This document shows positions 34,763-43,855 of a DNA stretch of 64,000 bases, in pieces. The notes below the pieces were generated by a model. The model had not been told where the DNA came from and made no database searches. It saw only the letters and a list, made by a program, of their open reading frames with translations. Both the position numbers and the translations under genes were made by a program. How positions within the stretch are numbered: position 1 is the stretch's first letter; every line of letters starts with the position of its first letter. Source of the DNA: Sphingomonas soli NBRC 100801 (GTDB taxonomy: Bacteria; Pseudomonadota; Alphaproteobacteria; Sphingomonadales; Sphingomonadaceae); NCBI RefSeq assembly GCF_001591025.1, contig NZ_BCTZ01000015.1:1-64000 (forward strand), given 5' to 3'.

Positions 34763-36088
34763 ATGTCTGCCTCTCCTCCCCGCCCCTATAGCATTTCCGC
34801 GCGCGGCCCTTTGCGCGGCATCGTGCGCGTGCCCGGCGACAAGTCGATCAGCCACCGCGCCTTGATGTTCTCGGCGCTTGCCGTGGGCGAAAGCCGGATC
34901 GAAGGGCTGCTGGAGGGCGAGGATGTTCTGGCCACCGCCGCCGCGATGCGCGCGATGGGCGCCACGGTGGAGCGCGACGCGGACGGCACCTGGCGCGTCC
35001 ACGGAGTCGGCGTCGGCGGGTTGCTCCAGCCGGCCCAGGCGCTGGAGATGGGCAATTCGGGCACGTCCACCCGGCTGCTGATGGGCCTGGTCGCCAGCCA
35101 TGGCATCACGGCGACCTTCACGGGAGACGCATCGCTGTCCTCGCGTCCGATGGGCCGGGTGATCGAGCCGCTCAGCCAGATGGGCGCGGATATCACGGCG
35201 AGCCCGGGCGGCAGGCTGCCCCTGATGGTGCGCGGCATGAACCCGGCGGTGCCGATCGCCTACACGCTCCCGGTCGCCTCGGCGCAGGTCAAATCGGCGG
35301 TCCTGCTCGCCGGGCTCAACACACCGGGCATCACCCGCGTGATCGAGCCGGTGCCCACGCGCGACCATAGCGAGCGGATGCTGCGCGGCTTCGGCGCGGA
35401 GCTGACCGTCGAGGATTCGCCCGAGGGGAAGGTCATCTCGATCACCGGAGAGGCCGAACTCCAGCCCCAGCACATCGTCGTGCCGGGCGATCCCTCCTCG
35501 GCGGGCTTCTGGATGGTCGCGGCGTCGATCGTGCCGGGGTCGGAGGTTACCATCGAAAATGTCTGCATGAATCCCACGCGCACCGGGCTGGTCACCGCGC
35601 TGCGCATGATGGGCGCGGACATCGCCCAGCTGAACCCGCGCGAAGTGGGCGGCGAGCCTGTGGCGGATCTGCGCGTGCGCCACGCGCCGCTCCGCGCGAT
35701 CGAGGTGCCGCCCGATCTCGCGCCCAGCATGATCGACGAATATCCGATCCTGTTCGTCGCCGCTGCGCTAGCCGAGGGCCGCACCGTGGCGCGCGGCGCG
35801 CACGAGCTGCGCGTCAAGGAATCGGATCGGATCGCGACGATGAAGGCGGCGCTCGAAGCCGCTGGCGTAGCGCTCGAGGAATTTGAAGACGGCCTCGCAA
35901 TCACGGGCTCCGCGGGCAGGCCGCTGGCCGGCAACGCTCAGGTCGCCTCGAAACTCGACCATCGTATCGCGATGTCGATGGTGGTGGCTGGACTTGCATC
36001 TGCGGCGGCGATCAGCATTGATGATGTAGCGCCGGTTTCGACCAGCTATCCCGATTTCTTCCAGACCCTTGATGCACTTGCCGAGTAA
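34763..36088 (+). CDS. aroA: 3-phosphoshikimate 1-carboxyvinyltransferase (EPSP synthase)
   Basis: This 441-residue enzyme shows VPGDKSISHRALMFSALA near the start, the hinge MGNSGTSTRLLMGL (about 93-106), LSSRPMGRVIEPL and DEYPILFVAAALAEG. It makes EPSP in the shikimate pathway. The motif SGTSTRLL without a class I NAGTAMRPL suggests the class II type. It runs into cmk with a 15-base gap. Confidence 0.96.
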   Translation: MSASPPRPYSISARGPLRGIVRVPGDKSISHRALMFSALAVGESRIEGLLEGEDVLATAAAMRAMGATVERDADGTWRVHGVGVGGLLQPAQALEMGNSGTSTRLLMGLVASHGITATFTGDASLSSRPMGRVIEPLSQMGADITASPGGRLPLMVRGMNPAVPIAYTLPVASAQVKSAVLLAGLNTPGITRVIEPVPTRDHSERMLRGFGAELTVEDSPEGKVISITGEAELQPQHIVVPGDPSSAGFWMVAASIVPGSEVTIENVCMNPTRTGLVTALRMMGADIAQLNPREVGGEPVADLRVRHAPLRAIEVPPDLAPSMIDEYPILFVAAALAEGRTVARGAHELRVKESDRIATMKAALEAAGVALEEFEDGLAITGSAGRPLAGNAQVASKLDHRIAMSMVVAGLASAAAISIDDVAPVSTSYPDFFQTLDALAE

Positions 36089-36103
36089 TCCGACGTGTCA
36101 GCC

Positions 36104-36745
36104 ATGATCATCGCCGTCGACGGGCCCGCAGCTTCGGGCAAGGGCACGATCGCCCGCGCCCTGGCGCGCCATTACAAGCTGCCGCATCTCGATACCGGCC
36201 TGCTCTACCGCGCCGTCGCGGCGACCGTGCTGCGCGAGGATCTGACGCCCGAGAAGGAAGCCGATGCCGTCTCGGCGTGCAGCTTCGAGGATTATCTGCT
36301 CGAAGATCCATGGCTGCGCACCGATGAGGTCGGCAAGATCGCCTCGGTCGTATCCGCGCACCCGCTCGTCCGCGCGGCCCTGCTCCATCGCCAGAAGAAG
36401 TTCGCGCACCAGCCCGGTGGCGCCGTGCTCGATGGCCGCGACATCGGCACCGTGATCGCGCCCGACGCGAACGTGAAGCTGTTCGTCAAGGCAACCCCGA
36501 TGATCCGCGCCCAGCGCCGCCATCTGGAGCTGCGCAAGAACGGCATCCTGACCAGCCTCGACAAGGTCCTCAGCGACATCCGCGCCCGCGACGAACGCGA
36601 TTCGAAGCGCAGCGAAGCCCCGATGACCCAGGCCGCCGACGCCGTGCTCCTCGACACCAGCTTCCTCTCGATCGACGCCGCCGTACAGCGCGCGATCGCG
36701 ATCGTGGAAGCGGCAAAGGCGAAGACGACTTCGGCCCCGGCCTGA
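36104..36745 (+). CDS. cmk: Cytidylate kinase
   Basis: This protein has 213 residues from the ATG at 36104; a GTG at 36095 would add three residues and has no better binding site. P-loop GPAASGKGTIARAL and DGRDIGTVIAPDA (about 108-120) are typical of CMP kinase. It phosphorylates CMP and dCMP. The aroA-cmk-rpsA-ihfB order is common in proteobacteria; here a long repeat-filled spacer splits cmk from rpsA. Confidence 0.95.
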   Translation: MIIAVDGPAASGKGTIARALARHYKLPHLDTGLLYRAVAATVLREDLTPEKEADAVSACSFEDYLLEDPWLRTDEVGKIASVVSAHPLVRAALLHRQKKFAHQPGGAVLDGRDIGTVIAPDANVKLFVKATPMIRAQRRHLELRKNGILTSLDKVLSDIRARDERDSKRSEAPMTQAADAVLLDTSFLSIDAAVQRAIAIVEAAKAKTTSAPA

Positions 36746-36804
36746 ACACGCATCGAGCAGCCCCGCCCTTTCCCTCGCCACCCCGAACTTCCTGATTTTC
36801 TCTT

Positions 36805-37072
36805 GTCACCCCGGGCTTGCCCCGGGGTCCCGCTATCTCTGACGCGCATGGCTTGCGCATGACGCACAAGCCGCGCTAGCCGCGCCGCGCAGTGCTGACG
36901 ATATTCGAGGAAGAAGCTGGACCCCGGGTCAAGCCCGGGGCGACCGAGAGGATTGGGAGCAGACATTCCCCACGTCCACACCCGTCATCCCGGACTTGTT
37001 CCGGGATCCACCTGGCGGCCAGAGGACCAGCCCTCTCCCCTGTCACCCCGGGCTTGCCCCGGGGTCCCGCTA
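36805..37072. repeat. Cluster of four REP-like palindromes
   Basis: GTCACCCCGGGCTTGCCCCG-type palindromes lie at 36805-36836, 36983-37012 and 37042-37072 on one strand and at 36919-36946 in inverse orientation. The outer two share more than 30 bases almost exactly (GGGGTCCCGCTA after the palindrome). Spacing is irregular. This looks like the REP or short mobile repeat elements common in sphingomonad intergenic regions. Confidence 0.75.
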
Positions 37073-37253
37073 GCTCTGCCCGGCATAGCCCCGGCACAAC
37101 GCCCAAGCCCCACTACATCGCCCTTGCAATGTAGGATTTCGCCTGCTTGGCTGAGCCGGTCGGCGCTGCCGGCCGCTCTTTGAAATCGTCCGCCTGAAAT
37201 CACCGTCGCCGGCGCGAGCATTGGGAACATTCGCGCCGCAAAGGCCGATCTTG

Positions 37254-37271
37254 GTGTCACTTTAGTGTCAC
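37254..37271 (+). repeat. Direct repeat GTGTCAC-TTTA-GTGTCAC, Pho-box-like
   Basis: Two identical 7-mers GTGTCAC are separated by the four bases TTTA, an 11-base period. The geometry equals that of a Pho box, though each half has G and C where the consensus has C and T. It is about 286 bases upstream of rpsA. Confidence 0.4.
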
Positions 37272-37556
37272 CTTTCGCACCGCGCCGCCGCGCATGGACG
37301 CAAGCTTCCGCCGCTCCGGCTCCAACTTGCCTCTTCTCCCCCTTTCCGCTAAGGGCGCGCGGTCCGGCGGGCTGTGCTCGCGGGAGGTGTGGCGCGTCCA
37401 TGTGCCCATTTCGCTTCTTCGATGCGTCTTGATCCTCTCGCGGCTCTTGTCCGCATGGATGCCGCGACCGGCATTCGGCCGCCGCGGCAGTTCGGCCAAA
37501 AGACCACCGGATTCAACCGGTTGGCCGGAATATGACGAAACAGGAACTCTAACCAC

Positions 37557-39269
37557 ATGGCCACTACGGCAAACCCGAGCCGCGACGATTTCGCGGCCCT
37601 CCTCGAACAGACCCTTGGCGGCGCAGAGAGCTTTGAAGGCCGCGTTGTCATCGGCACCGTCACCGGCATCGAAAACGACCTTGCAGTCATCGACGTTGGC
37701 CTGAAGTCCGAAGGCCGCGTGCCGCTGCGCGAATTCGCAGCGCCGGGTCAGAAGGCTGACCTGAAGGTCGGCGACGAAGTGCAGGTCTATGTCGACCGCG
37801 TCGAGAATGCGAACGGCGAAGCGATGCTCAGCCGCGACCGCGCCCGCCGCGAAGCCGCCTGGGACAATCTCGAAACCGAATTCGCGAAGACCGCACGCGT
37901 CGAGGGCGTCATCTTCGGCCGCGTCAAGGGCGGCTTCACGGTCGACCTGTCGGGTGCCGTTGCCTTCCTCCCCGGCTCGCAGGTTGATATCCGCCCCGTG
38001 CGCGACGTCACCCCGCTGATGGATATCCCGCAGCCCTTCCAGATCCTGAAGATGGACCGCAAGCGCGGCAACATCGTCGTTTCGCGCCGCGCCGTTCTCG
38101 AAGAGACCCGCGCCGAGCAGCGTTCGGGCCTGATCCAGTCGCTGGCCGAGGGCCAGGTGATCGACGGCGTCGTAAAGAACATCACCGATTATGGTGCGTT
38201 CGTTGATCTGGGCGGCATCGACGGCCTGCTTCACGTCACCGACCTGAGCTACAAGCGCGTCAACCACCCGTCGGAGGTCCTGAACATCGGCGACACCGTC
38301 AAGGTTCAGATCATCCGCATCAACCGCGACACGCAGCGCATCTCGCTCGGCATGAAGCAGCTTGAGAGCGATCCGTGGGATGGCGCTTCGGAGAAGTATC
38401 CGGTCGGCGCGAAGCTTTCGGGCCGCGTCACCAACATCACCGAATATGGTGCGTTCGTCGAGCTGGAAGCCGGCATCGAGGGCCTGGTCCACGTCTCCGA
38501 AATGAGCTGGACCAAGAAGAACGTCCATCCGGGCAAGATCGTCTCGACCTCGCAGGAAGTCGACGTCATCGTGCTCGAGGTCGATCCCGAGAAGCGCCGC
38601 ATCTCGCTTGGCCTCAAGCAGGCCCAGAACAATCCGTGGGAGGCCTTCGCGGCTGCCCATCCGGTTGGCTCGGAAGTCGAAGGCGAAGTCAAGAACGCCA
38701 CCGAATTCGGCCTGTTCATCGGCCTGGACGGCGACGTCGACGGCATGGTCCACATGTCGGACATCGCATGGGGCATTTCGGGTGAGGACGCGCTCAACCT
38801 GCACCGCAAGGGCGAGACCGTTAAGGCCGTTGTCCTCGCGATCGAGCCGGACAAGGAGCGCATCAGCCTCGGCATGAAGCAGCTCGAGCGTGGCGGCCCG
38901 GTTTCGGCGGCTTCGCCGGTTTCGGGTGACAAGCTGAACAAGAACGCGATCGTCACCGTCACCGTTCTCGAAGTCCGCGACGCGGGCCTCGAAGTGCAGG
39001 CTGGCGACGATGGCGCGACCGGCTTCATCAAGCGCACCGATCTCGGCCGCGACCGCGACGAGCAGCGTCCGGAGCGTTTCCAGGTCGGCCAGAAGTTCGA
39101 CGCGATGGTCACCGGTTTCGACCGTTCGAAGAAGCCGACCTTCTCGATCAAGGCGATGCAGATCGCCGAAGAGAAGCAGGCCGTTCAGCAATATGGTTCG
39201 TCCGACTCGGGCGCATCGCTCGGGGACATCCTGGGCGAGGCTCTCAAGGCTCGCGAAGAAAAGAAGTAA
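37557..39269 (+). CDS. rpsA: 30S ribosomal protein S1
   Basis: This 570-residue protein contains six S1 repeats; the last four are most alike (GVVKNITDYGAFVDLGGIDG, GRVTNITEYGAFVELEAG, GEVKNATEFGLFIGLDG). It binds mRNA and helps load it on the 30S subunit. The ATG at 37557 has AGGA 11 bases upstream. A strong terminator follows directly, and ihfB lies beyond. Confidence 0.97.
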   Translation: MATTANPSRDDFAALLEQTLGGAESFEGRVVIGTVTGIENDLAVIDVGLKSEGRVPLREFAAPGQKADLKVGDEVQVYVDRVENANGEAMLSRDRARREAAWDNLETEFAKTARVEGVIFGRVKGGFTVDLSGAVAFLPGSQVDIRPVRDVTPLMDIPQPFQILKMDRKRGNIVVSRRAVLEETRAEQRSGLIQSLAEGQVIDGVVKNITDYGAFVDLGGIDGLLHVTDLSYKRVNHPSEVLNIGDTVKVQIIRINRDTQRISLGMKQLESDPWDGASEKYPVGAKLSGRVTNITEYGAFVELEAGIEGLVHVSEMSWTKKNVHPGKIVSTSQEVDVIVLEVDPEKRRISLGLKQAQNNPWEAFAAAHPVGSEVEGEVKNATEFGLFIGLDGDVDGMVHMSDIAWGISGEDALNLHRKGETVKAVVLAIEPDKERISLGMKQLERGGPVSAASPVSGDKLNKNAIVTVTVLEVRDAGLEVQAGDDGATGFIKRTDLGRDRDEQRPERFQVGQKFDAMVTGFDRSKKPTFSIKAMQIAEEKQAVQQYGSSDSGASLGDILGEALKAREEKK

Positions 39270-39277
39270 GCCTGATC

Positions 39278-39306
39278 GGGGGAGCGGCATCGCCGCTCCC
39301 CCTTTT
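39278..39306 (+). terminator. Terminator after rpsA
   Basis: GGGGGAGCGGC, an ATC loop and GCCGCTCCCCC form an 11-bp stem followed by TTTT. A classic Rho-independent terminator. Confidence 0.9.
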
Positions 39307-39429
39307 CCTGCAAAAACTTGCTCGGGCAGAGCATCTTCGCCTTGATGCAAGTCATTGAATGCCGCTAGGGTTCTGGCGGGATCGCCGCGCGGAAACCCGA
39401 AGTTCGCGCGCGCAAAAGGGAGGGTGCGG

Positions 39430-39708
39430 ATGATCCGCTCGGAACTCGTTCAGTTGCTGGTTCAGGACAATCCCGGGCTATCGGTCCGCGAGGTTGAAAA
39501 GATCACCTCGATTTTCTTCGACGAGATCGTTGAACGGCTCGCCGCAGGCGGCCGTGTCGAGCTTCGCGGCTTCGGCGCCTTCTCCACCCGCGCACGCGAT
39601 GGCCGCACCGGCCGCAACCCGCGCACGGGCGAAACCGTAGAGGTCAATGCCAAGCGGGTGCCCTATTTCAAGCCCGGCAAGGAAATGCGCGCGCGCCTCA
39701 ACGTGTGA
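39430..39708 (+). CDS. ihfB: Integration host factor subunit beta
   Basis: This 92-residue HU/IHF-fold protein starts [19 protein letters not shown] and has the DNA-arm sequence [12 protein letters not shown] (about 62-73). The ATG at 39430 follows AGGGAGGGTG. IHF bends DNA at many promoters and origins. The rpsA-ihfB neighbourhood is conserved across proteobacteria. Confidence 0.95.
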   Translation: MIRSELVQLLVQDNPGLSVREVEKITSIFFDEIVERLAAGGRVELRGFGAFSTRARDGRTGRNPRTGETVEVNAKRVPYFKPGKEMRARLNV

Positions 39709-39731
39709 ACCGCTTCCGACACGCGATCTAG

Positions 39732-40739
<1,008 letters not shown>

Positions 40740-40777
40740 TTTGACGCGGCGGCGCGGCTGCGCTTGTCAGGACGCGA

Positions 40778-40864
40778 GCGGACGTGGCGGAACCGGTAGA
40801 CGCCGGAGACTTAAAATCTTCTGCCCCTCGGGGCGTGCGGGTTCGAGTCCCGCCGTCCGCACCA
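40778..40864 (+). tRNA. tRNA-Leu (TAA)
   Basis: An 87-base class II tRNA starts GCGGACGTGGCGGAA and ends CGTCCGCACCA with CCA encoded. The anticodon loop CTTAAAA lies between GGAGA and TCTTC, giving anticodon TAA. The long variable arm GCCCCTCGGGGC is present. Confidence 0.96.
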
Positions 40865-40868
40865 AAGA

Positions 40869-40904
40869 AAAGCGGCTCCCCGGTCGATTCCGGAGAGCCG
40901 CTTT
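40869..40904 (+). terminator. Terminator after tRNA-Leu
   Basis: AAAGCGGCTC (40869-40878) pairs with GAGCCGCTTT (40895-40904), with an inner CCGG/CCGG stem. It also works in reverse for the convergent hemerythrin gene, which ends 18 bases away. Confidence 0.75.
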
Positions 40905-40922
40905 GTTCGGGTAAAATGGCGT

Positions 40923-41531
40923 TCAGGCGACCTTGAAGCCCTCCTTGTTCATGGCGAGCGTCAGCGCCTTGCTCTTCTCTTCGCTGAGCTGGGCGCGCAG
41001 CGTGGGGAAGAGCTCGTCTTCCTCTTCGCGCATATGCGCCTCGATATCGGCGCGGAACTCCTTGAGCTTGGCGATCCATTCAGGCGAGGCGTTGGGCATG
41101 TTCTCCAGCTCGTATAGATACTGCTTCACATAGCCGTGCTCCTGATTGAGCGCGTCGGCCGCCTCGCGCTGACCGGCCTCTCGCAGTGCCGGATAGATCA
41201 CATTCTCTTCCTCGATCGCATGCTTCATCAGCGCATGCTTCAAATGGGATAAAAGCATCGATCGCTTGGTCGTGTTGGTCTCGTCAGTGGCTTCCAGCGC
41301 GTCGAACACCTTGCGGGTCGCCGCGTGTTCGAGCGCGAGCGCTTCATCCCAATTCCCGGCCAGCGCCGTCGGTGCCTGCACAGCGGCCTTGCGGCCCAGC
41401 ATCGCGAGTAACCCGAGCGCTGCGCCGCCGGCGGCCGCTCCCGCGATCACGCCGAGATTGGCTGTGGAATTGGTGCGCTTCGCCCCGATAAAGCGGCCGT
41501 CCTTGCCGCGTGTGGCTGTGGTCGTGGTCAT
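40923..41531 (-). CDS. Membrane-anchored hemerythrin domain protein
   Basis: This protein has 202 residues from the ATG at 41531. One hydrophobic segment near the N-terminus (NLGVIAGAAAGGAALGLLAML, about 26-46) likely anchors it. A hemerythrin four-helix bundle follows with iron ligands ALEHAATRKVFDAL, HLKHALMKHAIEEEN, EHGYVKQYLYEL and HMREEEDELFP. Such proteins bind O2 or NO or store iron. It is alone on the strand. Confidence 0.88.
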   Translation of the reverse strand: MTTTTATRGKDGRFIGAKRTNSTANLGVIAGAAAGGAALGLLAMLGRKAAVQAPTALAGNWDEALALEHAATRKVFDALEATDETNTTKRSMLLSHLKHALMKHAIEEENVIYPALREAGQREAADALNQEHGYVKQYLYELENMPNASPEWIAKLKEFRADIEAHMREEEDELFPTLRAQLSEEKSKALTLAMNKEGFKVA

Positions 41532-41586
41532 TTCCGCCTCCGATATGATTCGGGAGGCATAACCCTTTGGACGGGCTGACGTTCCG

Positions 41587-42378
41587 CTAATTCCGCGCTT
41601 CAGCGGCCATCTCCGCATTGCGCCGGGCCGAGGCAGCAAGTGTCTCGCGAAGGAGGTTGAGGAGCGCCCCGTTGGCGTCGAGCACGTCGAGTCCCTTGCG
41701 CGTGGAGCCATTGGGGCTGGCGACGCGGTCGGCCAGCGTGCCTGGCGACAGGTCCGATTGTGCCGCGAGAAGCGCCGAGCCCTCCACCGTCGCGAGCGCG
41801 AGGCGCCGCGCCTGATCTGCGGGCACCCCTAGCGCCGCCCCCCCCGCAGCGAGCGCATCGATGAAGCGATAGACGAAACCCGGTCCGCTGCCCGCGAGCG
41901 CGGTCACCACGTCGAACAACGCCTCGTCCCCGATCCACTCGACGAGCCCGAGCGGCTTCATCAGCGCTTCGGCGGGAGCGTTATGTGGACCGTGCAGCGC
42001 CACAACGCCCTTGCCCAGCGCCACGGGCAGATTGGGCATCGCCCGGACGATCGCGCCTGCCTCAAAGCGCTGGGCCAGCGTTTCGACCTCTATGCCGGCC
42101 AGAATCGAGAGCAGCAGCGGAACACCGGCGATACGGCTGCCATGCGTATCGGCGATCAGGCCAAGCTGCTGCGGCTTCATGCCAAGCATCACGGCGCCCG
42201 GAAGCGGTTCGTCGGGAAACGACCTGCCCTGCCGAACACCCTGCGGCAACGCGCGGTCTTCCCGATTGACGACGAAAACCTGGGCGGCATCCACCGTACC
42301 GGTCTCGATCCACCGCGAGAGCATCGCTCCGGCCATGTTACCACAGCCGACCAGCCAGAGCCGGCCCGGGATGATCAT
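41587..42378 (-). CDS. proC: Pyrroline-5-carboxylate reductase
   Basis: This 263-residue enzyme starts at the ATG at 42378: MIIPGRLWLVGCGNMAGAM, the NADPH-binding loop. MPNLPVALGKGV and AGSGPGFVYRFIDALAAGG (about 165-183) are family signatures. It makes proline from P5C. It overlaps the YbjN-domain gene by 4 bases (ATGA), so the two form an operon. Confidence 0.93.
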   Translation of the reverse strand: MIIPGRLWLVGCGNMAGAMLSRWIETGTVDAAQVFVVNREDRALPQGVRQGRSFPDEPLPGAVMLGMKPQQLGLIADTHGSRIAGVPLLLSILAGIEVETLAQRFEAGAIVRAMPNLPVALGKGVVALHGPHNAPAEALMKPLGLVEWIGDEALFDVVTALAGSGPGFVYRFIDALAAGGAALGVPADQARRLALATVEGSALLAAQSDLSPGTLADRVASPNGSTRKGLDVLDANGALLNLLRETLAASARRNAEMAAEARN

Positions 42379-42875
42379 GCTTCGCCTTGGGTTTCGATTA
42401 GGGAGGAGGCCATCGCGTCCGCGGGAGTCTTGCCGCCCCAGAGGACAAATTGAAACACCGGATAGAAACGTTCGCACTCGTCGACGGCGCTTTCGACAAG
42501 CAGCTCAGCCTGAGCGAGACTCAAAGTTGGCGTGTCGCCGTCGATCATTGCAGCGTGGCGGAACAGCAGAATCCCGCTGGCCGACCATAATTCGAAATGG
42601 CCGATCCAAAGTTGCTCGTTGACCAGCCCGATCGTCTCATACAGCGCCGCGCGGCGCTCGTCAGGCACGCGAATGTCCGGGAAAGCGAGGAATTGCAGCA
42701 CGCCATCATCGTCACGCCAGATCGCGCGCAACTCATATTCGGTCCAGCTGCCCTTTACCTTGGCGACGACTTCCTCGTCCTCGCGCTGATAGGTCCAGCC
42801 ATGGGCGGCGAAATAGCTTTCGAGCATGTCGATCGGCGCGGCGTCGTCGCGTTCAAATTCGGCTTCGTCCAACAT
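42375..42875 (-). CDS. YbjN domain protein
   Basis: This protein has 166 residues from the ATG at 42875, with AAGGG upstream. It contains the YbjN fold (MLESYFAAHGWTYQRE, then LYETIGLVNEQLWIGHFELW, then VDECERFYPVFQFVLWGG). YbjN-type proteins resemble type III secretion chaperones and affect envelope and motility traits in E. coli. It is translationally coupled to proC. Confidence 0.88.
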   Translation of the reverse strand: MLDEAEFERDDAAPIDMLESYFAAHGWTYQREDEEVVAKVKGSWTEYELRAIWRDDDGVLQFLAFPDIRVPDERRAALYETIGLVNEQLWIGHFELWSASGILLFRHAAMIDGDTPTLSLAQAELLVESAVDECERFYPVFQFVLWGGKTPADAMASSLIETQGEA

Positions 42876-42983
42876 CAACACCCTTCCCCCAGACGAACTG
42901 CCTGGGCGGGATTCTGCCAAGCGCCAGGGAACGGCACAAGGAACCCCGTGCGCAACCCTGTCGAAAAGCTGTGGAAAAGGAGT

Positions 42984-43268
42984 TTAGTTCCCCGCAGCCT
43001 TGCGAGGCGCGGCCTTGGGCTTTGCCGCCATCTGGGCCTCCAGCGCGGCGATGCGGCTCTTCAGCTCCTCATTCTCGTCCCGCGCTGCGGCGGCCATCGC
43101 CTTGACCGCTTCAAATTCGTCACGCGCCACGAAATCGAGACCGCCGAGCCACTCCTTCGCACGCTCGCGCGCGCCATCCGCGCCTTCGCGGGCCATGCCG
43201 GCCATGGTGCCGGCCGCGCCGTTCACAAACTTGACGAAATCGTCGAACAGGCGGTTGTCGCTCTGCAT
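42984..43268 (-). CDS. ubiK: Ubiquinone biosynthesis accessory factor UbiK
   Basis: This 94-residue BMFP-type protein has a helical N-terminus (LFDDFVKFVNGAAGTMAGM), the conserved WLGGLDFVARDEFEAVK and a coiled coil (ENEELKSRIAALEAQM), then an Ala/Lys-rich tail. UbiK helps assemble the ubiquinone-making complex. It lies 19 bases after tspO. Confidence 0.9.
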   Translation of the reverse strand: MQSDNRLFDDFVKFVNGAAGTMAGMAREGADGARERAKEWLGGLDFVARDEFEAVKAMAAAARDENEELKSRIAALEAQMAAKPKAAPRKAAGN

Positions 43269-43287
43269 GTCGGTATTCCTAAAAAAC

Positions 43288-43845
43288 TCAGTGGATCTGG
43301 ATTTGGTCAGCCGAGCGCGAAGGTACAAGACTTGCGGCGTTCGGATTGAGCTCGTTGATCTGAAAAAGCAGAAATCCGGCAAAGCCGATCCAGGCCAGAT
43401 ACGGGATGAGCAACAGCGCCGCGCCCATCCGGATCCGGGCGAACAGAATGGCCGTCGCCAACGCGAGCACGAACATCACGCAGACGATGATCAGGGCCGG
43501 AACCACCAGATGCATTCCGAAGAATACCGGCGCCCAGGTGAGGTTCACCGCCATCTGCACCGCAAAGAGGACCAGCGCCGGCCCCCGCAGCGTGGAGCCG
43601 CGCGCATTGATTATCATCGCCAGCGCAAGCCCCATCAGCACATAGAGTACCGTCCAGGCGATCGGGAAAGCATAGCTGGGCGGCATGATCTCTGGCTTTA
43701 CCAGCCGCACGAACCAGGCATTTTCCGAGCCCGACGGCGCCAGCCTGGCCGATGCGAAGCCGAGCAGGAGGATGAAGGGCACGGTGACCACCGCCCAGCG
43801 CAGGAACGCGAGCCGCAACTGACCCTTCGATGCGATTTCCCTCAT
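43288..43845 (-). CDS. tspO: TspO/MBR family protein
   Basis: This 185-residue protein has five hydrophobic helices; the pattern WFVRLVKPEIMPPSYAFPIAWTVLYVLMG is the TspO signature (usual KPxWxPPxxxFxxxWTxLY). TspO binds porphyrins and cholesterol-like ligands in outer membranes of some alphaproteobacteria. I take the ATG at 43845. It follows the RND permease gene closely (10 bases). Confidence 0.88.
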   Translation of the reverse strand: MREIASKGQLRLAFLRWAVVTVPFILLLGFASARLAPSGSENAWFVRLVKPEIMPPSYAFPIAWTVLYVLMGLALAMIINARGSTLRGPALVLFAVQMAVNLTWAPVFFGMHLVVPALIIVCVMFVLALATAILFARIRMGAALLLIPYLAWIGFAGFLLFQINELNPNAASLVPSRSADQIQIH

Positions 43846-43855
43846 ATTCTCACCC

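Larger units (their letters stand above)
36746..37556. other. 811-bp spacer between cmk and rpsA
   Basis: No believable gene is present. The left half holds four palindromic REP-like elements. The right half (about 37100-37556) has a pair of direct repeats at 37254-37271 and presumably the rpsA promoter and leader. A purine-rich AGGA at 37542 precedes the rpsA start. Confidence 0.6.

Noticed and set aside
36805..37072. Possible CRISPR array
   Set aside because: Only four copies, spacing 30-110 bases, one inverted, and each repeat is itself palindromic; there are no cas genes.
37257..39350. 697-codon minus-strand frame opposite rpsA
   Set aside because: Antisense shadow of the S1 repeats; no domain and no ribosome binding site.
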